Assembly (NCBI GenBank): GCA_964388485.1
Contig: CAYMAS010000001.1
Coordinates: 62,001-126,000, forward strand
Length of the DNA stretch: 64,000 nt
Direction: 5' to 3'
DNA from: JBCDKH01 sp964388485
GTDB taxonomy: Bacteria > Planctomycetota > Phycisphaerae > Tepidisphaerales > Tepidisphaeraceae
Positions within the stretch are counted from its first letter, which is position 1; the number at the start of each line of letters is the position of its first letter. The notes under the pieces are model-generated. The model was not told the DNA's origin. It saw nothing but the letters and a program-made list of their open reading frames with translations, and did no database searches. Positions 16,785-26,562 of this stretch are shown here, piece by piece. The position numbers were made by a program, and so were the translations under genes.

Positions 16785-18181
16785 GCCGCAACGCCTTCTG
16801 TAGCGGGCACTTCGAGATTGGGCACTTCCAGGGTGAAGACGCTGCCGCGGCCGAGTTCGCTCTCGACGCTGATCGTCCCGTGCAACCCGCCGACGGCGTG
16901 TTTGACGATGCTCAGCCCCAAGCCGGTGCCGCGATTGCCGCTGCGGGCGTTGGTGCCGGTGCGGGCGGCGTCGACTTGATAGAACCGCTCGAAGATTCGA
17001 TCGAGATGATCCGGATCAATCCCCCGGCCGGTGTCGGTGATGGTGAAGATCGTCGACTGCTGATCAAGACCGACGCAAATGTCCAGCGTCACCCGCCCGC
17101 CGTGCGTGTTGTACTTGATGCCGTTTTCCAGCAGATTCCGCAAGGCGAGCATGAGCAGACGCCGATCCGTGTCCAACCACGACGGCATGGTCGCGGCATC
17201 GGTTCGCGGCTCGTCCGGCAGCTCCAATGCCACACCAGCCGAAATTGCGGTCGTGCCGAGAGTCTGCCGAAGATCCCGGACGATGTCGTTGAGCCCGACC
17301 TTCTCCACGACTGCGTTCTGGTCCGAGTTCTCGACCCGCGACAGGTCCAGCAGGTCTCGCAGCATGTCCTCCATCCGCTGGATGTGCCCGCTGAGGATCT
17401 CGAGGCAACGGTCGACGCCCGGCACCGTCCTGGCGGGCACGTCTTCGATCAGGTCGATGAGCGTTTCGTGCGCGATCTTGATTGCGTGCACTGGCGTTCG
17501 CAGTTCGTGACCCGCGTTGGCGACAAAATCGGCCTTCATGCGAAGCGTCTGATCGAGCGTCGAGATATCTCGCAGCACCAGCAACACGCCGCCCGCCTGG
17601 CTCCGTGTGGCGACGGCTTGAAACCGCAACGGCTTTGCGGCGGTGCCGAGGCGAACGTCGCGACGCAGCGGCAGCTTCGGCCGCTCGTCGGCATGACGCT
17701 CGCCGAGCTCGATCTTCGCCGTCTGGTCGAACAACGCCAGCATCGCCGGCTCGTTGACGACGCGTTCGATCGACTGGTGCAACGCCTGCCGCTTCGGCAC
17801 GCCGAGCAGGGCAGCGGCGGGCGAATTGATCAGAATCAGCCGTCGCCTCGTATCGGCCAGAAGGATCGGGTCGGGCAGCGCGTCGACGAGCGTTTCCAGG
17901 TCGCCACGCTGACGATCGAGCGACCGAATCACACGGCCGATGGCAGCGTCGCGTTGATGCAGCAGCGTCGCCAACTCGCGGACGTGCCTCGCCGAATCAC
18001 GCGTGTCGCGACGGACGAGACCGGCCGTCCGCTCCAGATCGTGCAGCGGCTGCGCGTGATCCGTGCCGGCTCGACGAACATTGCGATGCAGCTCCGCCAA
18101 AACCAACCGCATCGGCCGGCCCCACCAGTACGCCACCAGCAAGCCGCCCGCGAAGCCGAGGATGAGCAGAATCAGCCACAT
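16781..18181 (-). CDS. PhoR-like sensor histidine kinase
   Basis: A 466-residue membrane kinase: an N-terminal helix (residues ~1-19), a short linker with coiled-coil character, a PAS-like domain (~95-205), and a HisKA domain with 'NAGHELRTPVHAIK' (phosphoacceptor His about residue 225). A HATPase domain follows ('LRNLLENGIKYN', 'DTGRGID', 'GTGLGLSIVKHAVGGLHG'). The single helix plus PAS plus HisKA order matches PhoR of the phosphate regulon, but no response regulator is adjacent. It sits five bases after proA and is coupled to the GGQ gene. Its link to the pst operon at 35 kb is inference. Confidence 0.85.
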   Translation of the reverse strand: MWLILLILGFAGGLLVAYWWGRPMRLVLAELHRNVRRAGTDHAQPLHDLERTAGLVRRDTRDSARHVRELATLLHQRDAAIGRVIRSLDRQRGDLETLVDALPDPILLADTRRRLILINSPAAALLGVPKRQALHQSIERVVNEPAMLALFDQTAKIELGERHADERPKLPLRRDVRLGTAAKPLRFQAVATRSQAGGVLLVLRDISTLDQTLRMKADFVANAGHELRTPVHAIKIAHETLIDLIEDVPARTVPGVDRCLEILSGHIQRMEDMLRDLLDLSRVENSDQNAVVEKVGLNDIVRDLRQTLGTTAISAGVALELPDEPRTDAATMPSWLDTDRRLLMLALRNLLENGIKYNTHGGRVTLDICVGLDQQSTIFTITDTGRGIDPDHLDRIFERFYQVDAARTGTNARSGNRGTGLGLSIVKHAVGGLHGTISVESELGRGSVFTLEVPNLEVPATEGVAA

Positions 18182-18186
18182 GACGG

Positions 18187-19464
18187 TTATCCCCGGACGT
18201 GGCCGTCGCCAACGAGCACCCACTTGTAGCTGCACAGGTCCGCGGCTCCCATCGGGCCTCGGGCGTGGAGCTTATCGGTGCTGATGCCGATCTCCGCACC
18301 CAGGCCGTACTCCCCGCCGTCGGCGAAGCGAGTGCTCGCGTTCACCGCCACGGTGGCCGAGTCGACGCCAGCGACGAAGGCATCCGCCGCCCGGACGTCG
18401 TGCGTGAGGATGCCATCGGTGTGCCGGGAGCCGTAGGTATTGATGTGGTTCACCGCAGCTTCGAGCGAGTCCACGACCTTGATGCCGACGATGAGGGCGA
18501 GGTATTCCTCTGCCCACTCAGCGTCATTAATTGCTCTGGCGGGTTGGACCAAAGCTTGGGTCGCCGCATCACCGCGAACCTCAACGCCAGCTGCCGACAA
18601 CGCTTCGCAGACCTTCGCAAGTAGACCCGCATCTGCCGCGGCCTGGTGAAACAGCACGTGTTCCACCGCATTGCAGACGCCGCCGCCAGGGTAGCTCGTC
18701 TTGGCGTCGACGATCAGGTCGATCACGCCTTGCCACGCGTCCGGCTTCGTCGCCAGATCCTCGTGGACGTAGAGGTGACAGTTGCCGTCGAGGTGCTTGA
18801 GCACCGGCATCGTCGCTGCTTTGGAGACGGCCTCGATGAGCCCCTTGCCGCCGCGGGGAATGGCGACATCGATCTGCTCGCCGCGGCTCAGCAGGTGCGG
18901 GACCAGCTCCCGATCGGGCCGATCGACCAGTTGCACCGCGTGTTCCGGTAGCCCCGCCTCGAGGATCGCCTCGCGGACCGGCTCGAACAACGCCTTGGCT
19001 GAGTGAGCCGCTTCCTTGCCGCCGCGAAGGATCACGCTGTTGCCGCTCTTGAGGCACAATGCCGCTGCGTCCGCCGTCACGTTCGGCCGGCTTTCGTAGA
19101 TGAACAGCACCGTGCCGAGCGGGACCGACCGCTTCTCCAGCCGCAGGCCATTGGGCCGGACCTCGCCGTGGAGCGTTCGGCCGAGCGGGTCGGGTTGATC
19201 TGCGATCTGCCGAAGTGCCTGGGCAATCTTCGCGACCTTCCTCTCGTCGAGCTTGAGCCGACCGACTGTTGCCGCCGGGAGGTCGGCGGCGGCTTCAAGA
19301 TCCTTACTGTTGGCATCTAGAACGGTCGCGACGCTCTGCTCGATGCGATCGGCGGCGTCTCGGATTGCGGCGTCACGTTGCCGGCCGCTTTGCTGCATGA
19401 GCACCAGCGACGCCTCCCGCGCCCCTGTCGCCAGATCCACCGCGTATCGCTCCAGCTCGCTCAT
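18187..19464 (-). CDS. proA: Glutamate-5-semialdehyde dehydrogenase (gamma-glutamyl phosphate reductase)
   Basis: This enzyme reduces gamma-glutamyl phosphate to glutamate semialdehyde in proline synthesis. The 425-residue protein has 'SVPLGTVLFIYESRPNVTAD', 'GNSVILRGGKEA', 'AIPRGGKGLIEAV', the catalytic Cys in 'YPGGGVCNAVEHVLFH', and the family end 'RGPMGAADLCSYKWV'. The ATG at 19464 fits ProA starts; the frame remains open to 19842 without homology, inside the subtilase gene. A 13-bp hairpin stands just upstream. The gene leads an operon with the histidine kinase and the GGQ protein. proB is not in the window. Confidence 0.95.
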   Translation of the reverse strand: MSELERYAVDLATGAREASLVLMQQSGRQRDAAIRDAADRIEQSVATVLDANSKDLEAAADLPAATVGRLKLDERKVAKIAQALRQIADQPDPLGRTLHGEVRPNGLRLEKRSVPLGTVLFIYESRPNVTADAAALCLKSGNSVILRGGKEAAHSAKALFEPVREAILEAGLPEHAVQLVDRPDRELVPHLLSRGEQIDVAIPRGGKGLIEAVSKAATMPVLKHLDGNCHLYVHEDLATKPDAWQGVIDLIVDAKTSYPGGGVCNAVEHVLFHQAAADAGLLAKVCEALSAAGVEVRGDAATQALVQPARAINDAEWAEEYLALIVGIKVVDSLEAAVNHINTYGSRHTDGILTHDVRAADAFVAGVDSATVAVNASTRFADGGEYGLGAEIGISTDKLHARGPMGAADLCSYKWVLVGDGHVRG

Positions 19465-19473
19465 GAAACGAGA

Positions 19474-19502
19474 GTAGCCGCATCGCCTTGCGATGCGGCT
19501 AC
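19474..19502 (-). terminator. 13-bp hairpin between subtilase and proA
   Basis: The perfect stem GTAGCCGCATCGC / GCGATGCGGCTAC closes a 3-base loop. It lies between the subtilase stop (19529) and the proA start (19464) on the minus strand and could end the subtilase transcript. There is no strong T-run, so it may instead be a REP-like unit. Confidence 0.5.
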
Positions 19503-19528
19503 GTGTGTCGATCCGTAGTGCAGAGCCG

Positions 19529-21817
19529 CTACAGAAGCTCGTCGTCGGCGTCGACGAAGAGCGACATGGTCGTAGCCGGTGCTGCGAGTTCCTGGCCGAA
19601 TCGGTTGCGGAGGACTGTGAAGTCCGCGAGGTCGACCTTGCCGTCGTAGTTGAAGTCGCCGTCGCTGAAGAGCGTGCCGGTGCCAAAGCCGTTTCGCAGG
19701 ATCGTGAAGTCGGCCAAGTCGACCTTGCGGTCCTGGTCGGCATCACCGGCGAGGACGAAGAACTCCACCTTCGCGTCCGCCACCAGCGTTTGCCCATCCG
19801 CCCCGGCCGACGTGGCCGGCAGCGTCGCCACATAGTTGCCATCCGGCAGGGAGCCGAACTCGAAAATGGCCGCGTTCGCCGACTCGTCGTAAGACAATGT
19901 CGATAGCGTTGTTACTAACGCGTCCGTGTCGACGTTCCTGAGAACGAGGTCAGACGCCACGAGACTTGCGGCGACATTGTTGTCGAACGCGAAGCGAACG
20001 GACTGCTTCGCGTCGACATCGAAGTCACTCGCCAGCACATTGACCGGCTGTGCCGAAGAGGTGCCGTAGGCGGCGATGCCCCAGCTGTTGAGCGTCCCTT
20101 CGTCCTGGTTGAAGCCGTCGGAGACTTGCAGCGTCCACTCGCCGCCGCTGCTTTCGCCCCAGTGCTGAGTGCTGGTAACGACCCAGTTGCTGTAGTCATC
20201 GCCCGAGTCGCCGCCGATCGTCATGAGCTCGCTAACGGTGCCGTCGGGGCTCGTGAGCGTCATCTCGAGATCGCCACGCCACGTGTGCGAGATGTTCAGG
20301 ACGACTTCGATGTGCTCGATGTCGATGCCCTCCGGCAGCGTCAGCGTTTCGCTGATGCCGATTGGGTTGTTGTCGGGAATGGTGCGGCCCACCGTGCCGA
20401 AGGTGTCGACCGAAGCCTCGGGCGCGACCGTCTCCCAGCCGATGGCCAGATCGACTGCGGCCTGGGCATCGATCGCCCCGTGGCCATAGATCGGGCTGAC
20501 CGTCAGTCCAGCTCCGTTGATCTGCCACGAGCTGTCGGTCGGGTCGATGTCCGATGCCGACTCGACGAGGATGTGCTGGACATCCCGCTGCGTCAGTTCT
20601 GGATTGGCTTCGAGCATGAGGGCAATGACACCGCTGACAAGGGGTGTCGCGCTGCTGGTGCCGCCGAAGTCGTCGGTGAAGCCGCTCGAGCCGTCGGTTG
20701 TCGTCGTGCCGAGGCTGCCGCCGGAGGAATAGGCGGTGACGAGGTGGTTTGCCCCCGGCTCAGAGTACCAGGACCGCTGGCCGAAGTTGTTGACGGCTGC
20801 AACGCTGATCGTGTGCCGGCTGTTGGCGTAGCCGTCGCGGTTGGAGTTGTCGCTGTTGCCGCCGTTGCCGCCGGCCCAGGTGATGATGCCGCCGAGCCCG
20901 CCGCGACCTTGCGTTGCCGTTTGCTCGATGGCCGCTGCGGTCAGAGGTCCTGGGCCTTCAATACGGTTGCCATCGTCGAACGGGCCCCAGCTATTGGAGT
21001 AGATGTCGACGCTCTGGTTGTTGAAGGACAAAGCTCCGGCTTCCATGGCGTCGCTCGATGGCCCGCTGATCAGACGCAGGCCCGAGAGCAACGCGTTCGG
21101 TGCCGCCCCTGTCACGCCCGAGCCGTCGAATCCGCGAGCCCCCGCGATGCCGGCGACGCTGGTGCCGTGGAAGTCGCCGAAGCTGCTGGCGTAGGGGAAC
21201 GGGTCGTTGTCGTTGAAGTCGTAGCTGTCGGCGGCGACGTAGTTGGGTGCGAGGTCCGGGTGGTCGTAATGGATGCCGTCGTCGACGATGCCGATCGTCA
21301 CGCCGTTGCCGCGGTAGCTGTCCCAAACGCCGGTGATGTTCGCGTCGGCTCCGACCTGTCCGCCGCCTTGGCCGGTGTTCTGAAGGTGCCACTGGTCATC
21401 GAACCGCGGGTCGTTCGGAATCGCCCGACGCGCCTGCTGCTGGTAGACCATCGGGTAGAAGGCCTCGCTGCCCGAGGCCTCCAAAGCCACAATCGCCGAG
21501 GCCGGATCATCAAACGTTGCAATCGAAACGCCCGCGATGACGCCCGACGCCTCCACCGTCGCGCCAGCGACGGGACCCGCCTCGACGAAGACCCACTGCG
21601 TCGTCTGCTGCAACGCCGCCTCGTCGTAGAGATCCAGATCCGCCGCCCGGGCAAGCGAAGCCGACGTTGTCAAGGACACCTCCGGCAACGCCTGACGGAC
21701 CGCGTCGAAGGCAACGTTCGCGAAGCGATCCGCGACCACCGGATCGACCGCCGGTTTGAGGCTCGCACTGAGCAGACGACGTTGTTCCAGAACTTCAAAC
21801 GACGGGTAAGGCTTCAT
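19529..21817 (-). CDS. Secreted S8 subtilase with P-domain and dockerin-like C-terminus
   Basis: The 762-residue protein starts with the planctomycete motif 'FEVLEQRRLLSASL' (residues ~7-20) seen on many exported proteins. The peptidase domain has Asp179 ('GIVDDGIHYDHPDL'), His218 ('DFHGTSVAGIAG'), oxyanion Asn318 ('WAGGNGGN') and Ser388 ('GTSSATPLVSGVIAL'). A proprotein-convertase P-domain follows ('IEVVLNISHTWRGDLEMTL...GGEWTLQVSDG'). The C-terminus has two Asp-rich repeats ('GDADQDRKVDLADFTILRNG', 'GDFNYDGKVDLADFTVLRNR') of dockerin type that should bind calcium. The ATG at 21817 places the motif at the N-terminus. Likely an extracellular or surface protease. Confidence 0.93.
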   Translation of the reverse strand: MKPYPSFEVLEQRRLLSASLKPAVDPVVADRFANVAFDAVRQALPEVSLTTSASLARAADLDLYDEAALQQTTQWVFVEAGPVAGATVEASGVIAGVSIATFDDPASAIVALEASGSEAFYPMVYQQQARRAIPNDPRFDDQWHLQNTGQGGGQVGADANITGVWDSYRGNGVTIGIVDDGIHYDHPDLAPNYVAADSYDFNDNDPFPYASSFGDFHGTSVAGIAGARGFDGSGVTGAAPNALLSGLRLISGPSSDAMEAGALSFNNQSVDIYSNSWGPFDDGNRIEGPGPLTAAAIEQTATQGRGGLGGIITWAGGNGGNSDNSNRDGYANSRHTISVAAVNNFGQRSWYSEPGANHLVTAYSSGGSLGTTTTDGSSGFTDDFGGTSSATPLVSGVIALMLEANPELTQRDVQHILVESASDIDPTDSSWQINGAGLTVSPIYGHGAIDAQAAVDLAIGWETVAPEASVDTFGTVGRTIPDNNPIGISETLTLPEGIDIEHIEVVLNISHTWRGDLEMTLTSPDGTVSELMTIGGDSGDDYSNWVVTSTQHWGESSGGEWTLQVSDGFNQDEGTLNSWGIAAYGTSSAQPVNVLASDFDVDAKQSVRFAFDNNVAASLVASDLVLRNVDTDALVTTLSTLSYDESANAAIFEFGSLPDGNYVATLPATSAGADGQTLVADAKVEFFVLAGDADQDRKVDLADFTILRNGFGTGTLFSDGDFNYDGKVDLADFTVLRNRFGQELAAPATTMSLFVDADDELL

Positions 21818-22099
21818 CAGGTAAATCGGGGGTTCAAAGGGAAAAGCAGCTACTGCACAAGCGGGCTCTCGCTCCATCACTATCGCAGACGGTAGTCCGC
21901 AGGTTCATCTTTGGGAAAATTGCCATGATCGTGCAACGGCAACATTGGCAAGACCGTCAGGACCCGAACGAAGCAGATCGCCGCTCGATGGCAGTCGACA
22001 TCGAGAATTCGATCATCCTCGACAAGTCCGCGGAAGATGGAATAGCTTCTCGCGGTAGCTTCTGCACCTCCGCTTACGGCTTCACCGGCGGCGTCGATC

Positions 22100-23959
22100 A
22101 TGGACACCTTCACATCGTCATCGAACGCAGGCATCAGCCGGGAACTGGTGTCACGTTTGCCTCGGCACTACGCGGCCTGGGCAGCAGGATTTGTCGCAAT
22201 TGGCTGCCTCGTCGCGTTCCTGCTGCCGACCTTCGTGCATCCACAGCGGATGCATGATGACGCGGGCCAGCATCTTTGGTGGGGCCAACGAGCCTGGGGC
22301 GGCGAACCGACGGCGAGCAGCGAAGTCGCACAGTATTTCGCCTCTCCGGCGGCCGCCCCGTTCGGCTGGCATTGGCTGGTACGCGGTTTAGCCAGTCTGG
22401 GCGATCTGCAGCGTATGGCAGAAGTGGCGAACTTCATCGTCGTCGGGCTGACGGCATGGCTGCTCTTTCTCCTGTGCCGCAAGGCGGGACAACGACTCGG
22501 AAAACGACCGGCAACCTGGGCAGGATTGGCCGGGGTCACCGTCTTTGGCATCAGCCAGGTGCTGGGCGTCATCCTTTTCGAAGACATCCTGCTTCAACGG
22601 GGCTTCGCCCTCGGCCTGGCATGTCTGGTGCTGCTCGGCCTCCTGTCGCGGAACCTTCACCTCGTCGGCCTCGGCTTTGTTCTGACGGCGTTGCTGTACC
22701 CGGTGCTCATTGCGATCCTCGGCCTCATCGCCATCGTCAACGAGCTGTGGCGGCTGGCGGTGGATCGGAAGATGCCCCGCGGGTGGATCACCTGCACCCT
22801 TGGCGGCTGTTTTGCGCTCAGTTGGGTCCTGCTCGTCCGAGACGTGCCGGACGCTTATCTGCCGATGGTCACGATGGACGACGCCAGATCGATGCCGATC
22901 TTCGGTCCTGATGGTCGCTCGTCGATGTTCGGCCTCCCGCTCGTCGAACGGCTGACGATCCACAGTCGAACCGGCATCGGCTTCGACCTGGTGAGGCTGG
23001 CTGTCGGGCTTGCGACCGTGCTGCTTGCCGTCGCCCTCATCGGCGGCGTTCGTCGCGTTCCGTCGCTCTTGTGGATCACCCTCCTCTGCTCCGTCGGCCT
23101 GTGGGGCCTTTCGTTTGCGGTGATGTTCGACCTCTATTTGCCCAACCGGCACAGTCGGACGACGCTGCCGATCGTCTGGCTCTTGTTCCTCGGACTGGGA
23201 ACCGCAGGCTTGGTGCGGCGGCTTCGAATCTGGGGTCGTCAACGGCACGAGTGGGGCGTCGCGGTGCGGCGGCGTTGGGCGTTGGCGAGCAGCACGCTGG
23301 TCGTGGTCGGAGCGGGTCTGGTCGCTTTGCCGGAGTTTCGTGAAGACATCGTCCGCTTTGAACGCGGCTACGAGACGCGGCTGATGGCTTATCTCCGCCA
23401 ACTGCCGCCCGAGGCCGTTCTCGCCGGTTGGCATGACGACCTTGACGTCATCACGATGCGAACCGGCCGCGCTGGCTTGATCAGTCGGGAGTCGACGCAG
23501 GCCTACTACCTCGGGTACTACCGTGACATCGCGCTGCCTCGGGTCGAGGCGATGCTTGATGCGTTCTATTCGCCCGACTGGTCGGTGATCGACCGGCTGG
23601 CTGACGATTACGGCGTCCGCGTCTTCATCTATCGCAACTGGCGGGCCCGAGAGCTGCCGGACGAAGAGCCATTCAAGTCGATCGCCGCACGCCACTACCA
23701 GGCACTGGGTCAGGACGCGGACGATCCACGCTTCACCGCCCGCGAACCGGCAATGTACCGGCCGCCGCTCGACCGCGTCCTGTTCATGAGCGGCGATCTG
23801 TACGTGATTCGCGTCGGCAGCGACACCACAGGCCTCCCCTCAGCAACCGTCGATCCCGAGGAAGTGGCACGCGTCAACGAGGAGCGGCGAATTTTGACCT
23901 TCGATCCGGCAATGCTGTTGCCGCCGCCTCTCCGCTCGCAAAACGTCGCAGGTGATTAG
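22100..23959 (+). CDS. Polytopic membrane protein, GT-C-like, paralogue of the gene at 27.4 kb
   Basis: The 619-residue product has about ten hydrophobic helices and a ~200-residue soluble C-terminal domain. It shares ordered blocks with the protein at 27364-29514: 'D..QH..W.Q.AWG' after the first helix, 'LGDLQ...EV', 'FGP(D/E)GR', 'LYLPNRH', 'YLR.LPP...AG' and 'PRV.A..D..Y...W..ID'. The Asp in the first external loop and the overall form suggest a GT-C-type glycosyltransferase using lipid-linked sugar, but I know no named family for it. It lacks the GtrA domain of its paralogue. It starts 283 bases from the divergent subtilase. Confidence 0.7.
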   Translation: MDTFTSSSNAGISRELVSRLPRHYAAWAAGFVAIGCLVAFLLPTFVHPQRMHDDAGQHLWWGQRAWGGEPTASSEVAQYFASPAAAPFGWHWLVRGLASLGDLQRMAEVANFIVVGLTAWLLFLLCRKAGQRLGKRPATWAGLAGVTVFGISQVLGVILFEDILLQRGFALGLACLVLLGLLSRNLHLVGLGFVLTALLYPVLIAILGLIAIVNELWRLAVDRKMPRGWITCTLGGCFALSWVLLVRDVPDAYLPMVTMDDARSMPIFGPDGRSSMFGLPLVERLTIHSRTGIGFDLVRLAVGLATVLLAVALIGGVRRVPSLLWITLLCSVGLWGLSFAVMFDLYLPNRHSRTTLPIVWLLFLGLGTAGLVRRLRIWGRQRHEWGVAVRRRWALASSTLVVVGAGLVALPEFREDIVRFERGYETRLMAYLRQLPPEAVLAGWHDDLDVITMRTGRAGLISRESTQAYYLGYYRDIALPRVEAMLDAFYSPDWSVIDRLADDYGVRVFIYRNWRARELPDEEPFKSIAARHYQALGQDADDPRFTAREPAMYRPPLDRVLFMSGDLYVIRVGSDTTGLPSATVDPEEVARVNEERRILTFDPAMLLPPPLRSQNVAGD

Positions 23960-24144
23960 CGACGTCGTCTGGCTTCCAAATGCGAGGGTCGCTCGGCAGG
24001 ACGAGATGTACCAGCTGAAGCAGTCAGACGGCTTTCTGTGTTCGAAGCCCTAACATCGATGGAGCGGCACACGGAGGGTTGATAACCTGCCGTAGCGCCC
24101 GCCGACGCTGCCGGAGCGGGTGATCTGCCGATCCTGGAGAGACA

Positions 24145-26400
24145 ATGCCCCGCGACCTTCCTGTTGGTAATGGCCGAATGCTCGTCACGTTCGACGACAA
24201 GTACCAGCTGCGCGACTTCTACTTCCCCCACGTCGGCCAGGACAACCACGCCGGCGCCGGGCCTTGTCATTTCGGCGTTTGGGCCGAAACGCCGGGGCCG
24301 AAGAAGGAAGGCGAAGCTTCGGGGCAACTCGCCTGGACGAGCGATGAGGGTTTTCAGCGTCGGCTGCGGTATCTCGACGACGCGTTGACGACCGACGTCG
24401 ACCTCTGGCACGACGACCTGGGCCTGAGCCTGCACTGTGGCGATGCCGTCGACTTCAACCGCAACGTCCTCGTCCGCCGCATCAAGGTCCACAACCGGCT
24501 CGACACGGGCCGGCTCGTGAAGGTCTTCCACCACAACGACTTTCTCATGTTCGGCACCCGGGTAGGCGATACCGCCTACTACGACCCGGAACTCAAGAGC
24601 ATGGTCCACTACCGCGGCAAGCGGTATCTCTCGGCCACCTTCTTCGAAGAGCACGGCAACGGCGGCGAGAACCCCGTCAGCCAACGCGTCGACGAGTTCG
24701 CCACCGGCACCAGCGGCTTCGGCGGGGCCGAGGGCACGTATCGCGACGCCGAGGACGGCAAGCTCGGCATGAATCCGATCAGCCAGGGTGCCGTCGATTC
24801 GACAATGAGCATCAACGTCCACCTCGCACCGGGCGAGACGCGGACGCTTTACATGGCCATCATCGCCGGCAAGAGCCGTGATGAAATCGTCGAGCTCCAC
24901 CGCTGGCTCACCAAGCAAACGCCCGCCCAGGTCATCAAGCGAACCACCGGCTACTGGCGGCTCTGGTCACAAGGCGCCGGCATCCAGTTCGGCGACCTCA
25001 GCGAGAACGTCGAGAAATGCTTCAAACGGTCGCTGCTCACGGTCCGCACGCAGATCGACAACGAAGGGGCGATCCTCGCCGCGAACGACAGCGACATCAT
25101 GCAGTTCGCTCGCGACACCTACAGCTACATGTGGCCACGGGATGGTGCCCTCGTCGCCGACTCGCTCGACCTGTGCGGCTTCCATGACCTGGCCCGCGGG
25201 TTCTACAGCTTCTGCCAGCGGGTCATTCAACCCGAGGGCTACTTCCTGCACAAGTACAACCCCGACGGCAGCCCGGCGTCGAGTTGGCACCCCTGGATCA
25301 AGGACGGCAAGCCGTCGCTGCCGATCCAGGAGGACGAGACGGCCCTCGTCGTCTGGTCGTTGTGGCGTCACTACTGGCGGTATCGCGACACGGAATATGT
25401 TCGGCCTCTTTGGATCGACGTCGTCATTCCCGCCGCCGACTTCATGTGCAAGTACCGGGACGGGCAGACGGGTCTGCCGCTGCCGAGTTACGACCTGTGG
25501 GAAGAGCGGTGGGGCATCCACGCCTTCACCGTCGCGACCGTCTACGGCGGCTTGATTGCCGCCCGCAACTTCGCCATCAGCTTCGGCGACAACGAGCGGG
25601 CGGAGCGTTACGGCAATGCGGCGGCGGAGATTCAGGAGGCGGCCGCCAGGTACCTGTGGAGCGACAAGCTGGGCCGGTTCAGCCGACGGCTCGTCCCGCT
25701 CGATCAACCCTCGCCGCCACAGGAGCCGGGGTATCAGGAGCCGGACGAGCTTCGTGAGAAGCCCGACTGCGACGGCCTGTTCGAGGTCGATGACACGATC
25801 GACGCGTCGCTGTTCGCCATCTACAAGTTCCACCTCTTCGCCGGCGACGACCCGCGGGTCAAGGCGACGATGCAGGCCGTCGAGGACGAGCTGTGGGTCA
25901 AGACCGACGTCGGCGGCGTCGCGCGGTACACGAACGATTACTACCACCGCGTCAGCGACGACATCGACAAGGTGCCGGGCAATCCGTGGTTCATCTGCAC
26001 GCTCTGGCTCGCGGACTACAAGATCCACACCGCCACCACCAAAGGCGAACTCGCCGCCGCCCACCCGATTTTCGAGTGGACTGCTGACCACGCGCTCGAG
26101 AGCGGCGTCCTGGCGGAGCAGGTGAATCCGTACACGAACGAGCCGATCAGCGTCAGCCCACTCACGTGGAGTCATGCGACGGTCTGCAGCACGGTGGTGA
26201 AGTACCTCGAGAAGCTCGAGCAACTCGACCGTGCCAATGCCGGCCCAGAGACCTTCAAGATGCGGGTGCCCGGACGGTTTCAGAGCTCGCACAGCACGGA
26301 CGTACCCGACGCTCCGGGGGCGGACTACTCGGATCCGACGAGCGTCCCCGCACCACCGCCAAAGCCGGAACCGCAAGCAGATGATGCAAGGGCAGCGTGA
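24145..26400 (+). CDS. Glycoside hydrolase family 15 protein (glucoamylase-type)
   Basis: A 751-residue enzyme with an N-terminal beta-sandwich ('MPRDLPVGNGRMLVTFDDKY', residues ~1-270) and an (alpha/alpha)6 barrel. It has 'DTYSYMWPRDGALVADSLDL', the catalytic-acid region 'YDLWEERWGIHAFT' (Glu453/454) and the catalytic-base region 'LAEQVNPYTNEPISVSPLTW' (Glu658). GH15 enzymes release glucose from alpha-glucans or cleave trehalose. No signal peptide is visible, so a role in intracellular glycogen or oligosaccharide turnover is plausible. A Pro-rich tail ends the protein. It lies inside the glycosyltransferase block. Confidence 0.9.
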   Translation: MPRDLPVGNGRMLVTFDDKYQLRDFYFPHVGQDNHAGAGPCHFGVWAETPGPKKEGEASGQLAWTSDEGFQRRLRYLDDALTTDVDLWHDDLGLSLHCGDAVDFNRNVLVRRIKVHNRLDTGRLVKVFHHNDFLMFGTRVGDTAYYDPELKSMVHYRGKRYLSATFFEEHGNGGENPVSQRVDEFATGTSGFGGAEGTYRDAEDGKLGMNPISQGAVDSTMSINVHLAPGETRTLYMAIIAGKSRDEIVELHRWLTKQTPAQVIKRTTGYWRLWSQGAGIQFGDLSENVEKCFKRSLLTVRTQIDNEGAILAANDSDIMQFARDTYSYMWPRDGALVADSLDLCGFHDLARGFYSFCQRVIQPEGYFLHKYNPDGSPASSWHPWIKDGKPSLPIQEDETALVVWSLWRHYWRYRDTEYVRPLWIDVVIPAADFMCKYRDGQTGLPLPSYDLWEERWGIHAFTVATVYGGLIAARNFAISFGDNERAERYGNAAAEIQEAAARYLWSDKLGRFSRRLVPLDQPSPPQEPGYQEPDELREKPDCDGLFEVDDTIDASLFAIYKFHLFAGDDPRVKATMQAVEDELWVKTDVGGVARYTNDYYHRVSDDIDKVPGNPWFICTLWLADYKIHTATTKGELAAAHPIFEWTADHALESGVLAEQVNPYTNEPISVSPLTWSHATVCSTVVKYLEKLEQLDRANAGPETFKMRVPGRFQSSHSTDVPDAPGADYSDPTSVPAPPPKPEPQADDARAA

Positions 26401-26411
26401 TCATCGGCTCT

Positions 26412-26429
26412 CGCGGAGCAAGCTCCGCG
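26412..26429. repeat. Small palindromic (REP-like) hairpin
   Basis: CGCGGAGC-AA-GCTCCGCG forms an 8-bp palindromic stem in the 162-base gap between the GH15 gene and the GT2 gene. It may act as a weak terminator or be a REP-like unit; the rest of the gap shows nothing recognisable. Confidence 0.45.
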
Positions 26430-26562
26430 GCTACCCCGGAATCGGAGCCGAGAGCGAACGGACGCTCGACGTCGTCCTCCCGCTGCGTCGTTGACCAACT
26501 TGCAGCGGGAACGCGGAGGTCCGACGTGACCCGCGACGGGAGCGGCTTAGGCTCCCGACCCC

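Noticed and set aside
20126..21895. 589-codon open frame on the plus strand
   Set aside because: Antisense to the subtilase, whose catalytic residues are all in place.
21880..22134. 84-codon frame on the minus strand in the gap upstream of the subtilase
   Set aside because: It overlaps the start of the polytopic gene and has no recognisable features. The 282-base gap may hold divergent promoters, but I could not pick a convincing pair.
22388..23695. 435-codon open frame on the minus strand
   Set aside because: Opposite the polytopic gene at 22.1 kb, which has conserved blocks shared with a paralogue.
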